A DNA stretch of 64,000 nucleotides from Brachycybe producta (GCA_036925085.1 JAUPFP010000003.1:1364001-1428000), one strand, 5' to 3'. Numbered from the stretch's first letter, positions 10,805 to 22,510 are shown. Numbers and translations: made by a program. Notes: generated from the letters alone by a model not told the origin.

Positions 10805-11705
10805 CACTCTGAACTCTTGGATTATTCCGTCTTTCACTTGTAAAAATGAAGAGAAACTTCAATTTGTTTTAGAAACTAGAAGGGTAGCTCAATCACTTAA
10901 GGAGGTATTTTTAAGTTTGATAACTTTCAAAATAAACTTTTTTTTTGTTCGTTTGAAAATGATGCAACTTTTAATAAACAGATGATATATTTTTTTTAAA
11001 TTTTTGTTTCGAAAAAGTTTATTTTGAAAGATATCAACATGAAAATACCCACTTAAAGTAATTGAGTTTTACCCTTGTAGTTTCTAAAACGCTTTCTAGT
11101 TTCTTTTAATTTCGCTCATGAATGGCAGAAAGTGTGTTAAAAATTATAAAGGTAACTTAGTCACTTAAGATGATTTTTCATGTTGATGATATCTTTCAAA
11201 ATATACTTTTTATATGGAAAAGAATTAAAATAGCATATTCCTGTCCATCTGCAAGTTATGTCATTTCTAAACGAACATAAGTTTATTTTGAAAGATCTTA
11301 ACATAAAATACTTTTCACCTTGTGATTAAGCTACCTTTCTAATTTTTAACACACTTTCTGCCATTCATGTGCGAAATTAAAACTAGAAAGTGTTTTAGAA
11401 ACTACAAGAGTAAAACTCAATTGCTTTAAGAGGGTATTTTCATGTTGATATCTTTCAAAATAAACTTTTTCGAAACAGAAATTTAAAAAATATATATCAT
11501 CTGTTTATTAAAAGTTGCATCATTTTTAAACTAACATAAAAAAAAAGTTTATTTTTAAAGATATCAAACATAAAAATACCTCCTTTAAGTGATTGAGCTA
11601 TAACCCCTTCTAGTTTTTGAAACACATTGAAGTTTCTCTTCATTTTGCACCTGAAAAAAAAACAGACATAACCGAAGCTTGAGAAGCGTTTACATTTTAT
11701 AACCA
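10805..11705. mobile_element. Chain of three fused family A elements
   Basis: Starts CTGAACTCTTGGATTATTCC and ends GAGAAGCGTTTACATTTTAT, the two outer ends expected of one element, but contains three left-arm/right-arm pairs. The internal joints carry the word ATGAATGGCAGAAAGTGTG at 11124 and its complement near 11355. The same joint word recurs in the chain at 50.3-50.6 kb, so the fusion looks like an inherited form. Confidence 0.83.
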
Positions 11706-12719
11706 AGATTAAACCCAATTTTCACCTAAAATATATATATTTTCACCTCAAATATTTCTTTACCTAAAAAAAAACCATACAAATTCTAGGTTAAGTGACC
11801 TAGAACCATTTGACCTGTGGTCACCACCTTAAATAATAAAAAAGAGCGAAATTTATTTCAGTGTAATTCCAGAGAGAGCGAAATAGCTTTTAAAAATAAG
11901 TTGACCACTAGGATTTGACCATGAAGGAATTTTAATTCTATAGTCTTTTAATTCAGCATCTTGCTCTAAATTTTTCTAGTTTTTATTCGATTCTTATCTC
12001 TCTTTTCTTAAGAAAACCAGACAGAATCCCCATAGACTTCTCTCTCTCAGTGCCATTAACCACTCCCAAAACTTATTCTTGAATCACATTTGAGGACGAG
12101 GTTAAAAAAAGCGTCATCCTTTTATTTTATTTTTTGCTTAGCTTGACCATTGTCCATTACGAAAACCCTGTAATTTCATATTTGGTCAGTTTTTCTTACC
12201 TGAACTTAATAATAATAATAATATCTTGAAAAAGTCATTTGCTAAGAAATTTCTATGAAATTTTTTTCTGACCCTGTTTTTTTGTGTGTGTAATAAAAAT
12301 TGCTTCTTTTTTTGTTGAAATTTTGAAGGATTTCATTTTTTTTCTTCTAAATCTACAAAAAAATAATAATCAATGAACAAATTTTGACATTGGATATTTT
12401 ATTATAGTTATTTGATCAACTTTTTTTTATATAATTATATTTATACAAATAAAAAAAAGTAACTGATAATTTGTCTTTTGAAGTCTTTTTTTTCTTTGTT
12501 TTTATCTTATTTTAATCAGAAATTAATTTGATATTTGTCCCAGTTTTTTTGGGTTTAACTGACCAGTGGCTATTTGCAATTATTCACTACTTACTGCCTC
12601 TGACCGTATGTTGCGTATGTGTTTTTGTGACTCATCCGCCACCTATAAATTTTTTAATGTTAATAATATAAAAGTTATTACAAACATTAAAAAAGTAATA
12701 AAAAAGCAAGTTTAGTTAC
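11706..12719. other. Intergenic, nothing recognised
   Basis: AT-rich, with a short ATA/ATT run at about 12209-12222. No coding region or element boundary supported. Confidence 0.5.
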
Positions 12720-13130
12720 TTGAAGAAATATTTACATTTGACGAGTAGATAATTAAGAAATTAATTTCTAGAAAGTTACTTGCAATTTCTGTTACTTTTA
12801 CAAAGTTACAATCGAAGTTACTTTCAGAAAGCTATTTGCAATTTCTGTTATTTTTAGAAAGTCATTTGCAATTTCAATTACTTTTTTCGAAAGTTACGGA
12901 CAAATGAAGTTACTTTTAAAAAGTTATTTGCAATTTAAGTTTCTTTTAAAAAAATTACTAGCAATTTAAGTTACTTTTAGAAAGTTACTTGGAATTTAAA
13001 TTACTTTTAGAAAGTTACTTGCAATTTAAATTACTTTTAGAAAGTTACTTGCAATTTAAGTTACTTTTAGAAATATATTTGCAATTTAAGTTACTTTTAG
13101 AAAGTTACAATTGAAGCTACTTTCAACTTA
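12720..13130. repeat. About 30-bp tandem repeat (AGTTACTTTTAGAAAGTTAC)
   Basis: Degenerate tandem units of AAGTTACTTTTAGAAAGTTA plus CTTGCAATTT. The best stretch is about 12950-13110, where successive units differ at one or two bases. The words TTACTTTTAGAAAG and TGCAATTTAA repeat at a regular spacing. Noncoding. Confidence 0.88.
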
Positions 13131-14060
13131 TATTTTTCTAGTTTTTAACAAACTTAAAATTGTTCCTTTTTTATAATAAAAAATGTTGCTTCTAAATTTA
13201 AAAAGTTTTAAAGTTTCCAACAACTTTATACCACACATTATAAAATAAGAGCAAACAATAGAAATGTTTAACAACCCACCAGAAATTGTAAACCATTTTG
13301 TTGTTTGTGTTTTTTTTTAAACAACCTTAACTAATTTATGATCAATAATTTTCTTCTAGTTTTAACTGAATTGTACCCTCTCAACAGGAGGTCATCTGTA
13401 TAATTTAAAAAGGAAAATTGATCCAAATTTCAGATATTATTCAAAACCATCACCCTGTACAACACACAAAGACACACACCCTTTAATTTCAATGCTAAAC
13501 AACCTTTCATCTTTTTTAAATATGACCCCAAATATCATTGATCAATTTTTAAAACGTTTTGACTTGTCAAGATGACACCCTAAGGGCACACATCCCACAC
13601 ACCTTTTGAAAACAAGGTTTCTTCTTCTCTTAAAACTAAACAAACACAATTTTGTTAAAAAGTCCACTGATCTTTCATCTATTATTGATATTAGTACCGC
13701 ATGGTTGGTCATTGAATAATTAACAAAAAAAGAGAGTAATTAATCATCATAACACACTTTAAAAGCAAAGTAATTTGCTTGCATAATAAGTGAGGTCTGA
13801 AAAGGGTTATCAGGTGATCTGATCACTTAGTCCATCAACCATTTTTCAAGGTATTTGAATTTTACAACTGTCTTAATATTTTTAGCCCCTGTTTACACGA
13901 GCTAACAGTGCTGGAAAGTAGCCACATGACATACTGGCCAACACAACATGCTAAATAAGTAAATGTAGGACAGGGGGGTTTAAACGCCTCAAAGTGCCAA
14001 TATTTGTTCATCAGAAAATATTGGGCAGTGTAAACGTAGCTCTAAACAGCTCAAGCATTT
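13131..14060. other. Intergenic with possible decayed element
   Basis: No gene seen. Between about 13890 and 14050 the words TGTTTACACGAGCT and GTGTAAACGTAGCTC form a weak inverted pair like the termini of other short elements here. I cannot fix its ends. Confidence 0.4.
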
Positions 14061-14620
14061 TACTTCACACTAAAGGTGTCTTCAGTGTGTGTTTGCCCTC
14101 ACTCTGTTCTCACACTTGAGTGTTCTGATCTTTACTCTTGTCATTTGAGTTCGTTCACTCAAGTGTGTTATCACATCTCACTCAGTGTGTGTTTTACCCT
14201 CAGTGTTTTACTCTCACTCAGTTTGTGTTCTCACAATGTGTGTTTTCACACCAACTCAGAACTCAAGTGTGTTCTCACATCAACTCAGAACTCAAGTGCG
14301 TTCTCACACTAACTCAAGTGTGTTCTCACACCAACTCAGAACTCAAGTGTGTTCTCACTCTCGCTCAGTGTGTTCTCAATCTCGCTCTCAGCTTCTCAAG
14401 TGTGTGTTCCCACTCTAATTCTCAGTGGGTGCACGCACTCTCACCCTCAGTATGTAAACACTCACTCCATGTGGTCTCGATCTAAATCAGTGTGGTCACA
14501 CTCAGTGGGTTCTTACTCTCAAGTGTGCGTTCACAGTCACACTCAAATGTTTTCATTCTAAGTGTGTGTGTTCTCATTCTACAACTTTGCGTGTTTCTCA
14601 AGTGTTACCAGAAGTTGTGC
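14061..14620. repeat. Minisatellite of CTCAAGTGTGTTCTCACAC units
   Basis: Degenerate tandem array built from CTCAAGTGTGTTCTCACAC and CAACTCAGAA words with variable unit length, clearest between 14230 and 14400. Several overlapping plus-strand frames stay open through it. They are Ser/Val/Cys/His-rich artefacts of the repeat and are not genes. Confidence 0.88.
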
Positions 14621-15239
14621 GTGAGTCCTAATATGCAAATTTTCATTTGGACACTCATAACAAGAGGGTCATAACCAAAAAAAAACCCTATTTTCAACAT
14701 CGCGAATAATTGAATTGCTAATAAACTAATTAATAATTTCACAATCTAAATAAAGTGATAATTACCATTTTAACCACATGAAATAAAGAAGTTTATGTAA
14801 ATGTTAATTTTTTTGTTACCTTCAGAAAAATTCGCATTTTTTTTTATAAATTAAAATTAAATTCTAAATAAGTAAATAAAATTTCCCAAAACTTCTGTTT
14901 TTCTTAATCAACTCGTTAGTTAGTTAACACTTTTTTTAAAATTATTTTAGTCTATTGATAAGAATCAGGGTCGTGAGAAGAAAAAAAAACTATTCAAAAT
15001 TAACAACATTAATTAAAATTTATACAATTCTCATATTTGAGAAATGTAAAAATAATAATAAAAATTCCTTTGTTTTTTATGTTTCATTTTGAACTTTTTT
15101 TAAAAAAAAATCAAATGAAATAATGGTAAGATAATAATCTTAACACTCAATTAAACAACTTTTTATATGTATTTTATAGAATAAAATATCATTTTTATTG
15201 TTAACAACTTGTAATAACATTTAAGTTGGTGGTTTTTAA
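14621..15239. other. AT-rich intergenic
   Basis: Nothing recognised apart from simple A/T-rich words. Confidence 0.5.
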
Positions 15240-15835
15240 AGTTTAAACACCTCTACTTACTATGTGATTATTCTGTATTTCAGCTTCGAAGAAACTAGGT
15301 AAGTGTGTTAGAAACTAGAAAGGTAGCTCAATCACTGAAGCATGTTGATATCTTTCAAAATAAGCTTTTCATGTAAGTTTGAAAAATGATCCAATTTCTG
15401 TCAAGCTTATTTAAATATATGAAAATACCCTCCCTTAAGTGTTTGAACTACCCTTCTAGTTTCTAAAACACTTAAAATTTATTTTACAATTTTTTTTTTT
15501 TGGAATCGCTAAGATAGTTTATAAAAACAGATGGCTTTCGAAGAAAAATTAAGAGAAACTTGAAAGTGTTTTAGAAACTAGAAGTCCCTTAAGGACACAT
15601 TTTCATGTTGATATCTTTTAAAATACAGTTTTTATACAAACAATAATAATAAAATATCGTCTGCTTAAAAGTTTGATTATTTTCAAACTTCACATAAAAA
15701 GCTTATTTTAAAAAAATATCAATATGAAAATATCCATAAGTGATTGAGTTACCTTTCTAGTTTCTAAAACACTTTCAAGTTTCTTTTCATTGAAGAGAGG
15801 CGAGAGGCGTGTTTACACTTTAAAACCAACTTTAA
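15240..15835. mobile_element. Two adjacent family A elements
   Basis: The first (about 15240-15480) starts ATTATTCTGTATTTCAGC and ends at CTACCCTTCTAGTTTC. The second (about 15540-15835) starts AGAGAAACTTGAAAGTG and ends GGCGTGTTTACACTTTAAA. Each has its own inner pair TGATATCTTT/AAAGATATCA, partly decayed. Confidence 0.82.
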
Positions 15836-15845
15836 AGTAATTTTA

Positions 15846-15973
15846 ACAGGCAGTTCTGCCCAGAACTAAAATTTCGTTTGCCCCGCCCTTTTATGATGAA
15901 ACCAATTAGAAATTAATGGCGCTCATAAAAGGGCGGAGCAAACGAAATTTTAGTGCTGGGCTGATCTGCCTGT
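15846..15973. mobile_element. Family D' MITE with 8-bp target duplication
   Basis: Ends are ACAGGCAG and CTGCCTGT. Inner arms are ACTAAAATTTCGTTTGCCCC and its complement GAGCAAACGAAATTTTAGTG. The flanks TAATTTTA at 15838-15845 and 15974-15981 are identical. It contains CCGCCC boxes and AACCAATTAG, shared with family D. Confidence 0.86.
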
Positions 15974-16060
15974 TAATTTTACATGTTGTTATCTTTCAAA
16001 GTAAGCGTTTTATGTCACAATATGCAAATGAAGCTACTGTTCCAACGTACTCAATTGCAC

Positions 16061-16125
16061 TGCAGGTACGTTTACACTGTTATTACACTAATACTGTAGT
16101 GTGATAACAGTGTAAACGTACTGCA
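16061..16125. repeat. Hairpin with about 28-bp arms
   Basis: TACGTTTACACTGTTATTAC pairs with GTGATAACAGTGTAAACGTA across a six-base centre (ATACTG). The pairing extends outward through CTGCAG/CTGCAC. Possibly a minimal foldback element. Confidence 0.88.
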
Positions 16126-16529
16126 CAAACATAAGATTATCATTCTTAATAAAAGCCGGAGTGAGAATTACAAATAGGGAGAACACAAACACTAAATAAA
16201 AAACGAGATAGAAATTGATGTTAATTGTTTTACAGCAAAACAATAAATTCCATTGTGAATTGTGGTATTTTGTAAATTTGTAGAATGTTTGAAGTTTTTT
16301 TTCAGGAAATCCAATTCTAACCGGAAAAGGGATGTCAGAATTTCCTAATCAGACATTATATTTTGCAATATAATGTGTATAGTAGAAAATAGCTAAATAT
16401 AAACTATTTTAACACCAAGTGCTGCTAATTTGTTGCATTTCCCCCCCTTAATTCACTTTATTTTCCGTTCTAATTTGTAAAATTGTGAATTTTTTATTTA
16501 AAAAAACCCTAATTTTTAGGTGAATAAAA

Positions 16530-17050
16530 ATCGATGGAAAACTTTTTAAAACATTATTAGAAACTAGAAAAGTTATTTCATATTTTATAATTATTTATTA
16601 TTACATTTTCTCTGAAGTTGAATGAAAAATATTCAAACTTTAAATTAAAATTTCTCCAAATAGTTTAATTTTAAAGATATCATCATAAAGAATTTTTCAT
16701 TAAATTCGCCTATTCTAGTTTTTAAAAATAAATTCGAATTTTTTCTTCTTAAAACTGCTTTTAAAAACCGTTTTTTAAAGTGTAAAACACCCCCCCTCGA
16801 ACTCTGGTTATTTTGTCTTTCAAGAACAAAACCAAGAGAAACTTGAAAATGTTTTAGAAACTAGAAGGGTAACTCAATCACTTAAGGTGTATGTTGCACG
16901 TTGATATTTTTTAAAATAAACTTTTTTTGTCAGTTTTAAAGCTGGCAGTTTTTTAAATTTCTTTTTCTAAAACGTTTATTTTGAAAGATATTAACATGAA
17001 AATACTATAATAAGTAATTCAAATATCATTCTAGTTTTTAACACACCTTA
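16530..17050. mobile_element. Two family A elements, the first decayed
   Basis: The first (about 16530-16780) is diverged (TTAGAAACTAGAAAAGTTAT ... CTATTCTAGTTTTTAAAAAT). The second (about 16780-17050) shows the outer arm TAAAACACCCCCCCTCGAAC, TTTTGTCTTTCAAG and the standard inner arms, ending near TCATTCTAGTTTTTAACACA. Confidence 0.76.
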
Positions 17051-17056
17051 TACATA

Positions 17057-17491
17057 GTTTCCACTACAAAAATTAAATTCAGTTAAATAACCAAGATTAC
17101 TTAACTGCAGATAAGCTAGAAATAGTAATTTTGTGTGTTTCCATATAAAGAGACTTTACCTGCGGATAAACAATATTGTTGACGTCACTTGCTGTTAAAC
17201 AGTTGTGCATTTTGTACAATTTTCACTCGTCATTCAGTTAAAACTTGAATGCTGTCACTTATCCGCCATGTTGTTTGTAGACTAAATTTGGTTTGAACCA
17301 CAGGAAGTGACGTTTTTAACCATTCAATAATCATAATAAATTTAATAACCACATTTGAGTGGCAATGAAAGCAGAGTTAACTCTATTGTTCAGAAATTTA
17401 ACCATGGTTAATGTAACTCCACATTTGTTTCCACTAGAAAATTAACTGTGGTTAACTTTTTAACTGCAATTAATTTATTTATAGTGGAAAC
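17057..17491. mobile_element. Unassigned MITE with GTTTCCACTA ends
   Basis: GTTTCCACTACAAAAATTAA at the left and TTAATTTATTTATAGTGGAA at the right are approximate complements. AACTGCAG and AACTGCAATTAA words are paired further in. No second copy was seen in the window, so this is a single-copy inference. Confidence 0.6.
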
Positions 17492-18169
17492 GAGGGTATT
17501 AGTAGTTAGTTCTTGCTGAAAACACAATAACCTCCGAATTCCAAATTATCCATAATAAAACACATCTTAGATTTTTAATTTGAACAGAAGTAGAATAAAT
17601 TCTATTAATTATGCAGAATATTAAGAAATAACCGATTATTATTCATATATTTTTGTTGTTGTTTCAGTCATTTTGTCTCCCTTAATAACAAGTTACAATA
17701 ATTATTCTAAATGGAGAGATTAAGAAGGGGTTTTAAGGGGGTGTTAAATATCCAGTTAGAAACATGTTTTTTCGTCTTTAAAAAGTGTAAAATAAACAAG
17801 AACAAACCACAACATTGCCCCCCCCCCTCACCCCTACTTCTTATCTCTCTTTAGTCAAAATGTCTTTTATTTTTCTCTCAAAAAGTCGGAGTAATAAATG
17901 AGTTCCATTAATTAACAAGGTTTTGTAACAATGGACTCAATTTTCTTTCCCACCTTGAAATTAGCACAAAAGCTTACTTTCATACTTAATGTTGTCTATT
18001 ACCTTCAAATTGCAATGGTCCTCTTTATGCTAATTAAACAGGGTGACAAAATCGGATTTTGAGTAGGTGAGCGCGCGTCTAGAATTTCCGCAAACATTTT
18101 TTTTGGGTATAGAATACCGCGTTTATAGTCGACATTTCAAGATTACATCCCATATTGCGATTTGTACAA
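17492..18169. other. Intergenic with a C run
   Basis: A C run lies at about 17818-17827. I see no gene or element in the remaining AT-rich sequence. Confidence 0.5.
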
Positions 18170-18700
18170 TAGAACTCTTGTTGTTACTCTTCAAGTTCCG
18201 TTTTAAAAACAACATTGAAAGTGTTTTAGAAACTAAAAGAGTGGTCTCAGTCACATAATACCTTGTACACACATGAGTTAAATGAATTCAAATTAAATGT
18301 GTTTAGGTGAATTATACGGAATCCAGTTAAGGACATGAACACCAAATAAAAATGGACTTTTAATTATTAATATTTTAAATTGAAATACTAAATCAATATT
18401 TTAATGTCAATAATTTATTGAATTATATTTAAGTATTAACTCAATATTTTCAGATTAATTAACTAAATAAATTGAATTCGACATATTGTTTGTTTGCCCT
18501 TCACGGGGCTCTGTAGAACACGTTTATTATTTAAATGCATTTAAATTATCAGGTGTGTACTAGGTATAAAGACATTTCCATGTTAATATATTTCAAAATA
18601 AATTTTAATGGCAGTTTTGAAATGATTTGCTGTTATATCAGTTCATTTACTATTCTAGTTTCTAATATTTTCTTAATGTTGCTTCTGAAAGTGCATAATA
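18170..18700. mobile_element. Family A element interrupted by family C
   Basis: The left arm GTGTTTTAGAAACTAAAAGA ends at CAGTCACATA (18257). The right part resumes at 18568 with AAAGACATTTCCATGTTAAT and runs to TACTATTCTAGTTTCTAAT. The host is diverged, as expected for an older copy. Confidence 0.78.
18258..18567. mobile_element. Family C element, full length, nested in family A
   Basis: Full copy of about 310 bp from ATACCTTGTACACACATGAG to GGTGTGTACTAGGTAT. It contains GAATTATACGGAATCCAG and CCTTCACGGGGCTCTGTAG. The ends are an imperfect terminal inverted repeat, ACCTWGTACACAC. A TA target duplication would fit the flanks but cannot be proved. Confidence 0.88.
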
Positions 18701-18734
18701 ACCAGAATTCTCTTCAATTGAAATGCCCACTTTA

Positions 18735-18935
18735 AGAAACACCACTCAACTCTAGATTATTCTGCCTTTTCAGGTGCAAAATGAAGAGAAACTTTAAAAT
18801 ATGTTTTAGAAACTAGAAGGGCAACTCAATCACTTCGGGATATATACCGTTCTAGTTTCTAAAACACTTTCTAGTTTCCCTTGATTTTGCTCTTCTGAGA
18901 GGCAGAATAATCAAGAATTCAAAAATTAACTGTTC
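18735..18935. mobile_element. Family A element with its centre deleted
   Basis: The outer arms are well preserved (CTCTAGATTATTCTGCC and TTTTCAGGTGCAAAATGAAG at the left; TTGATTTTGCTCTTCTGAG and GGCAGAATAATCAAGAATTC at the right). After CTCAATCACTTCGG the sequence jumps straight to ACCGTTCTAGTTTC, so the inner arms are lost. Confidence 0.85.
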
Positions 18936-19741
18936 ATAAACCATTTTTAAGGACCAACTGCAAGTTTGCATAAGGACTATTTCCGCTCAAACAGTCATGA
19001 TGATGAGTCTGAGTGGAAAAGTACCTTCTGCGAACAAATCTGCAGAATTGCATTTTCTGCATATAATTAATTTCCTGCAATAATAACCATTCTTAAAGTG
19101 CAAGTAGTAAATCACACACTTTTTTTTAGAATATTATTGTTACAATGTAACCACACACCTTTTGACAGAAGCTGCAGGTGACAATTATTAAACAATATCA
19201 TAAGATATAATCATAACAACATGAATTTTGAAGAAATGTCACCACCATTGTTGTTTATAAATTTTATAAACAATTTATGCACGTAATGACGTCAGTATGA
19301 ACCATTCTCTCACTTTTTTTTTTCTTCTTCCTGAAATCATTATGTAAATCTAAAAAAATTCCTCTCGTTTTCAAGTTTGCAAAGTATTATGGGTAATATG
19401 AAGGAGGAGGAGGAGGTGGAAATATGCCGAACCTTAATATGCCTGATGCCTAGAAATTTGTTTGCCTGAAAACACGTGTAGGCGTTTTTTTAAGACCACA
19501 AAGAACACGTTTTTTTATAAATTTTAAAAACTACAATAGACAGGAAAGGATTTTGACAACATAATGACCAATTGGGCTGAATAATTCCACTGAAGTTCAA
19601 TGACGCTTTTCATATGTTATATATGAATGGAGGAGATTTGTGGCAAAGTGAAAAAAGTTCAATTTGAACTTTTTTTTATTATTATTAAGCGTTTGCTCCT
19701 GTTCGCTCTTGCTCGCTTTTTTGGTGAATATACCCAGCCTA
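18936..19741. other. Intergenic, nothing recognised
   Basis: Only short simple repeats (GGAGGAGGAGG near 19400) and AT-rich sequence seen. Confidence 0.5.
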
Positions 19742-20350
19742 ATACCTTGTACTCACACATGAGTTAAACGAATTCAAATTAAATGTGTTTAGGTGAATTA
19801 TACGGAATCCAGTTAAGGACATAAACCCAAATAAAAATTGACATTATTAATATTTGAAATTGAGATACTAAATCAATATTTTGTCAATAGTTTATATAAT
19901 TATATTTAAGTATTAACTCAATATTTTCAGATTATTAACTGAATAAATTGAGAATTCGACATATTGTTTGTCCTTCACAGGGCTCTGTAGAACACATTTA
20001 TTATTTAAATGCATTTAAATTATTAGGTGTGTGTACTAGGTATAATACCTTGTACACACATAAATTAAATGAATTCAAATTAAATGTTTAGGTGAATTAT
20101 ACGGAATCCAGTTAAGGACATGAATCCAAATAAAAAGTTGACTTTATTATTAATATTTTAAATTGAAATACTAAATCAATATTTTGTCAATAGTTTATAT
20201 AATTATATTTAAGTATTAACTCAATATTTTCAGATTAATTAACTGAATAAATCTGAAAATATTGAGTTGGTCCTTCACAGAGGGCTCTGTAGAACACATT
20301 TATTATTTAAATGCATTTAAATTATCAGGCGTGTGTGTGTACTATTTATA
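19742..20350. mobile_element. Head-to-tail pair of family C elements
   Basis: Copy one spans about 19742-20043 and copy two about 20045-20350, both in the same orientation. They meet at CTAGGTATAATACCTTG with almost no spacer. The right end of copy two is decayed (GTGTGTACTATTTATA) and carries a local rearrangement before TCCTTCACAGAGGGCTC. An equivalent pair occurs at 31.8-32.4 kb. Confidence 0.87.
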
Positions 20351-21183
20351 AAACTACTGTAAAGTAAACTTATTAAAAGTGATTAATTATTGTTGAAAAG
20401 TTTGCAAATATTTTCTGAGAGTTTACTATCAGTGTTTAAACTTTTAACTTTAAAAAAGTTCCTAACAATAAATATTGTTGTGTCTATCATTATTTTAGTA
20501 ATATTCTATTATTCAGCAAACTTTTCTAGTCTTAAAAAACAACCTTCGAAATACAAAACATAGAAAATAAAAGGGTTGAGTCATTCGCTTAACACACAGT
20601 GAGAGTGAACGTTCAGATGTTCTCAATTTTTGCTCAAAAAAAAAAATTATAAATGCAAAACAAACCAAAATGATTACTCTCAACCCAATATTAATGCTAA
20701 TAAGATGACCCAAAGTGAGAATTGACCACTAAACTGCGGGTGTCATTTTCCATTGCAACTGACCACCGCCGCCACTTTAAAACAAAACAAAAAACCTTGC
20801 GCCAACCAAGATATGAGAATCACAAAGGTCGCATATCAAAAGAGACATTTGAGAGGATTTTTGTTATTTGGTGGCCACCAAATAACATTAAGACAAGATT
20901 AGAGAAAACAAATGAAGAAACTAGAAAGGGGCTTGGCCAGAATAATAATAATAATAATCAAAATGCAGATTGCAAAAAAAAAAAAAGCAACCTACATTAA
21001 AAAGAAATGCTAAGATTCAATTTCAACCTTGTCAAGGCTGTTGTTTCTTGTCCATTTTTTGTAAAAAATTTACAACATAATTTTTATCATTAAGAAAATA
21101 AAATGTAACATCCATACTAGAATAACCACATGTGTGATTTGTATATTGCACATTCCCATAAGCATATGGGGGCGTTTCATTAT
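20351..21183. other. Intergenic, no supported gene
   Basis: Open frames of 66 codons (minus, near 20513) and 92 codons (plus, near 20722) exist. Their composition is unconvincing and they show no domain; the latter ends in poly-Asn and poly-Lys from AAT and A runs. Not called. Confidence 0.5.
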
Positions 21184-21728
21184 TAAGGCTCGCGGATTTT
21201 TATGCAAATATCAACGCAAATGTTTTTCAATTTGTGGCTCCAAGTGCCAATTCTGAACTAATCATGATTATCATTAAAGACAGGCAAGTGTGGTCAGTCA
21301 AGCACTAGCTTTTCGTTTACCCCCCCCCCCCGCCCTTTTATGAGCTTCAGACCAAATATCAACCAATTAGAAATAGATAAGAACAAGATATGTGACATCA
21401 TACCAAACCACAAACCATTTAGAAATGGATGACGCTCATAAAAGGGTGTGGAGAAAACGAAATGCTAGTGCTGGCCACACTTGCCTGTTCATTAGAGCAA
21501 CTGCAATAATGCTTTTTTCTAATCAAAAAGATTGGTTAGAGGCTAAGATATATGGTTATTATCAGTTGTCAACTAGATAGTTCTAGCCTCTAACCAGTGT
21601 TTTTATTGAAAGAAAATCATAATTGTTGGTTGATCTAAACAAGAGATTGTTACTTCACATTAATTGGCTCTTGGGCCACATATTGAGAAACATTTGCTTT
21701 GATATTTGCATAAAAATCCGAAGCTCTA
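21184..21728. mobile_element. Family B MITE containing a nested family D' copy
   Basis: Ends are TAAGGCTCGCGGATTTTTAT and AAAATCCGAAGCTCTA. The left part runs to TGATTATCATTAAAG at 21279, and the right part resumes with TCATTAGAGCAACTGCAATA. With the insert removed, the remaining length and order match the other family B copies. Confidence 0.86.
21280..21488. mobile_element. Family D' MITE nested in family B, 9-bp target duplication
   Basis: Ends are ACAGGCAAG and CTTGCCTGT. Flanks are TCATTAAAG (21271-21279) and TCATTAGAG (21489-21497), 8 of 9 identical and lying within a sequence known from other family B copies, so the insertion point is exact. Inside are CTAGCTTTTCGTTTACC and its complement, a C run, and AACCAATTAGAA. 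Confidence 0.9.
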
Positions 21729-22164
21729 GTAATTAGTTATTGTAATTCATTATTTTTAAAAGTAATTTGTTCGAACACTGATGAGTGTTATTGTCCGCAC
21801 AACAAGTGGCGACTGAAACCACAAAGTGGTCCGTGTGAAGCCAGCCTTAAGTGCTTTTAAAGTATAAAACGCCCCTCAAACTCATTTGTAAACACTCTGT
21901 ATATAAATATTGTATAGAAAATTATATAGAAAAGTAGAAATCACGAAGAAGTTCATTGAAGACAAGGAAGTATTATTTCAAAATGGATTTAAAAAAAACA
22001 CTTCCTCAGTTACTTCTTTCTTGGAGATGTTTTGATCGGTTTTTTGTTTCTTCCTTAGAAATTTTCATTGAATTTCGATTTCCTTTCCTTTGCTATTTGC
22101 AAGAAAATTAATTTACATAAATAAATTCTTCAAATTTCAAGATTGTTTATTGAACTGGAGCTGA
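21729..22164. other. Intergenic with a family G fragment
   Basis: About 21790-21850 carries CACAACAAGTGGCGACTGAA and ACCACAAAGTGGTCCGTGTG, resembling the right end of family G. Nothing else recognised. Confidence 0.5.
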
Positions 22165-22510
22165 TTTTTGAAGTCTTTGATTATTTCTGCCTTTCAGAAG
22201 AGCAAAATTAAAAGAAACTAGAAAGTGTTTTAGATACTAGAAGAGATAGCTCAATTACTAAATGCTTAAGTTTCATTTTTGATATTGTTGAAAATAAACT
22301 TTTAATGTCAGTTTGGAAAATTACCAAACCACAAATAGACAATATTTTCGTCAATAAAAAGTTTATTTTGAAAAATATCAAAAACATGAAAATACCTTTA
22401 AGTAATTGAGCTACCCTTCTAGTTTCTAAAACACTTTCTAGTTTCTCTTTATTTCTCTTTTGAAAGACAGAATAATCAAGAGTTCAAAAGTCAGCTGTTC
22501 ATAAACCAAA
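22165..22510. mobile_element. Family A element, near full length
   Basis: A good reference copy. The outer left arm is TTGATTATTTCTGCCTTTCA then GAGCAAAATTAAAAGAAAC; the inner left arm is TAGATACTAGAAGAGATAGC. The centre is about 100 bp. The inner right arm is GAGCTACCCTTCTAGTTTC, and the outer right arm is CTTTTGAAAGACAGAATAAT then CAAGAGTTCAAAAG. A fragmentary further copy follows to about 22660. Confidence 0.87.

Noticed and set aside
14076-14674. Overlapping plus-strand frames rich in Ser, Val, Cys and His
   Set aside because: All arise from the CTCAAGTGTG minisatellite; no frame is favoured and no signal peptide or domain is visible.
20722-21000. 92-codon plus frame with basic composition
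   Set aside because: Ends in poly-Asn and poly-Lys from simple repeats; no domain, no convincing splice sites or neighbours.
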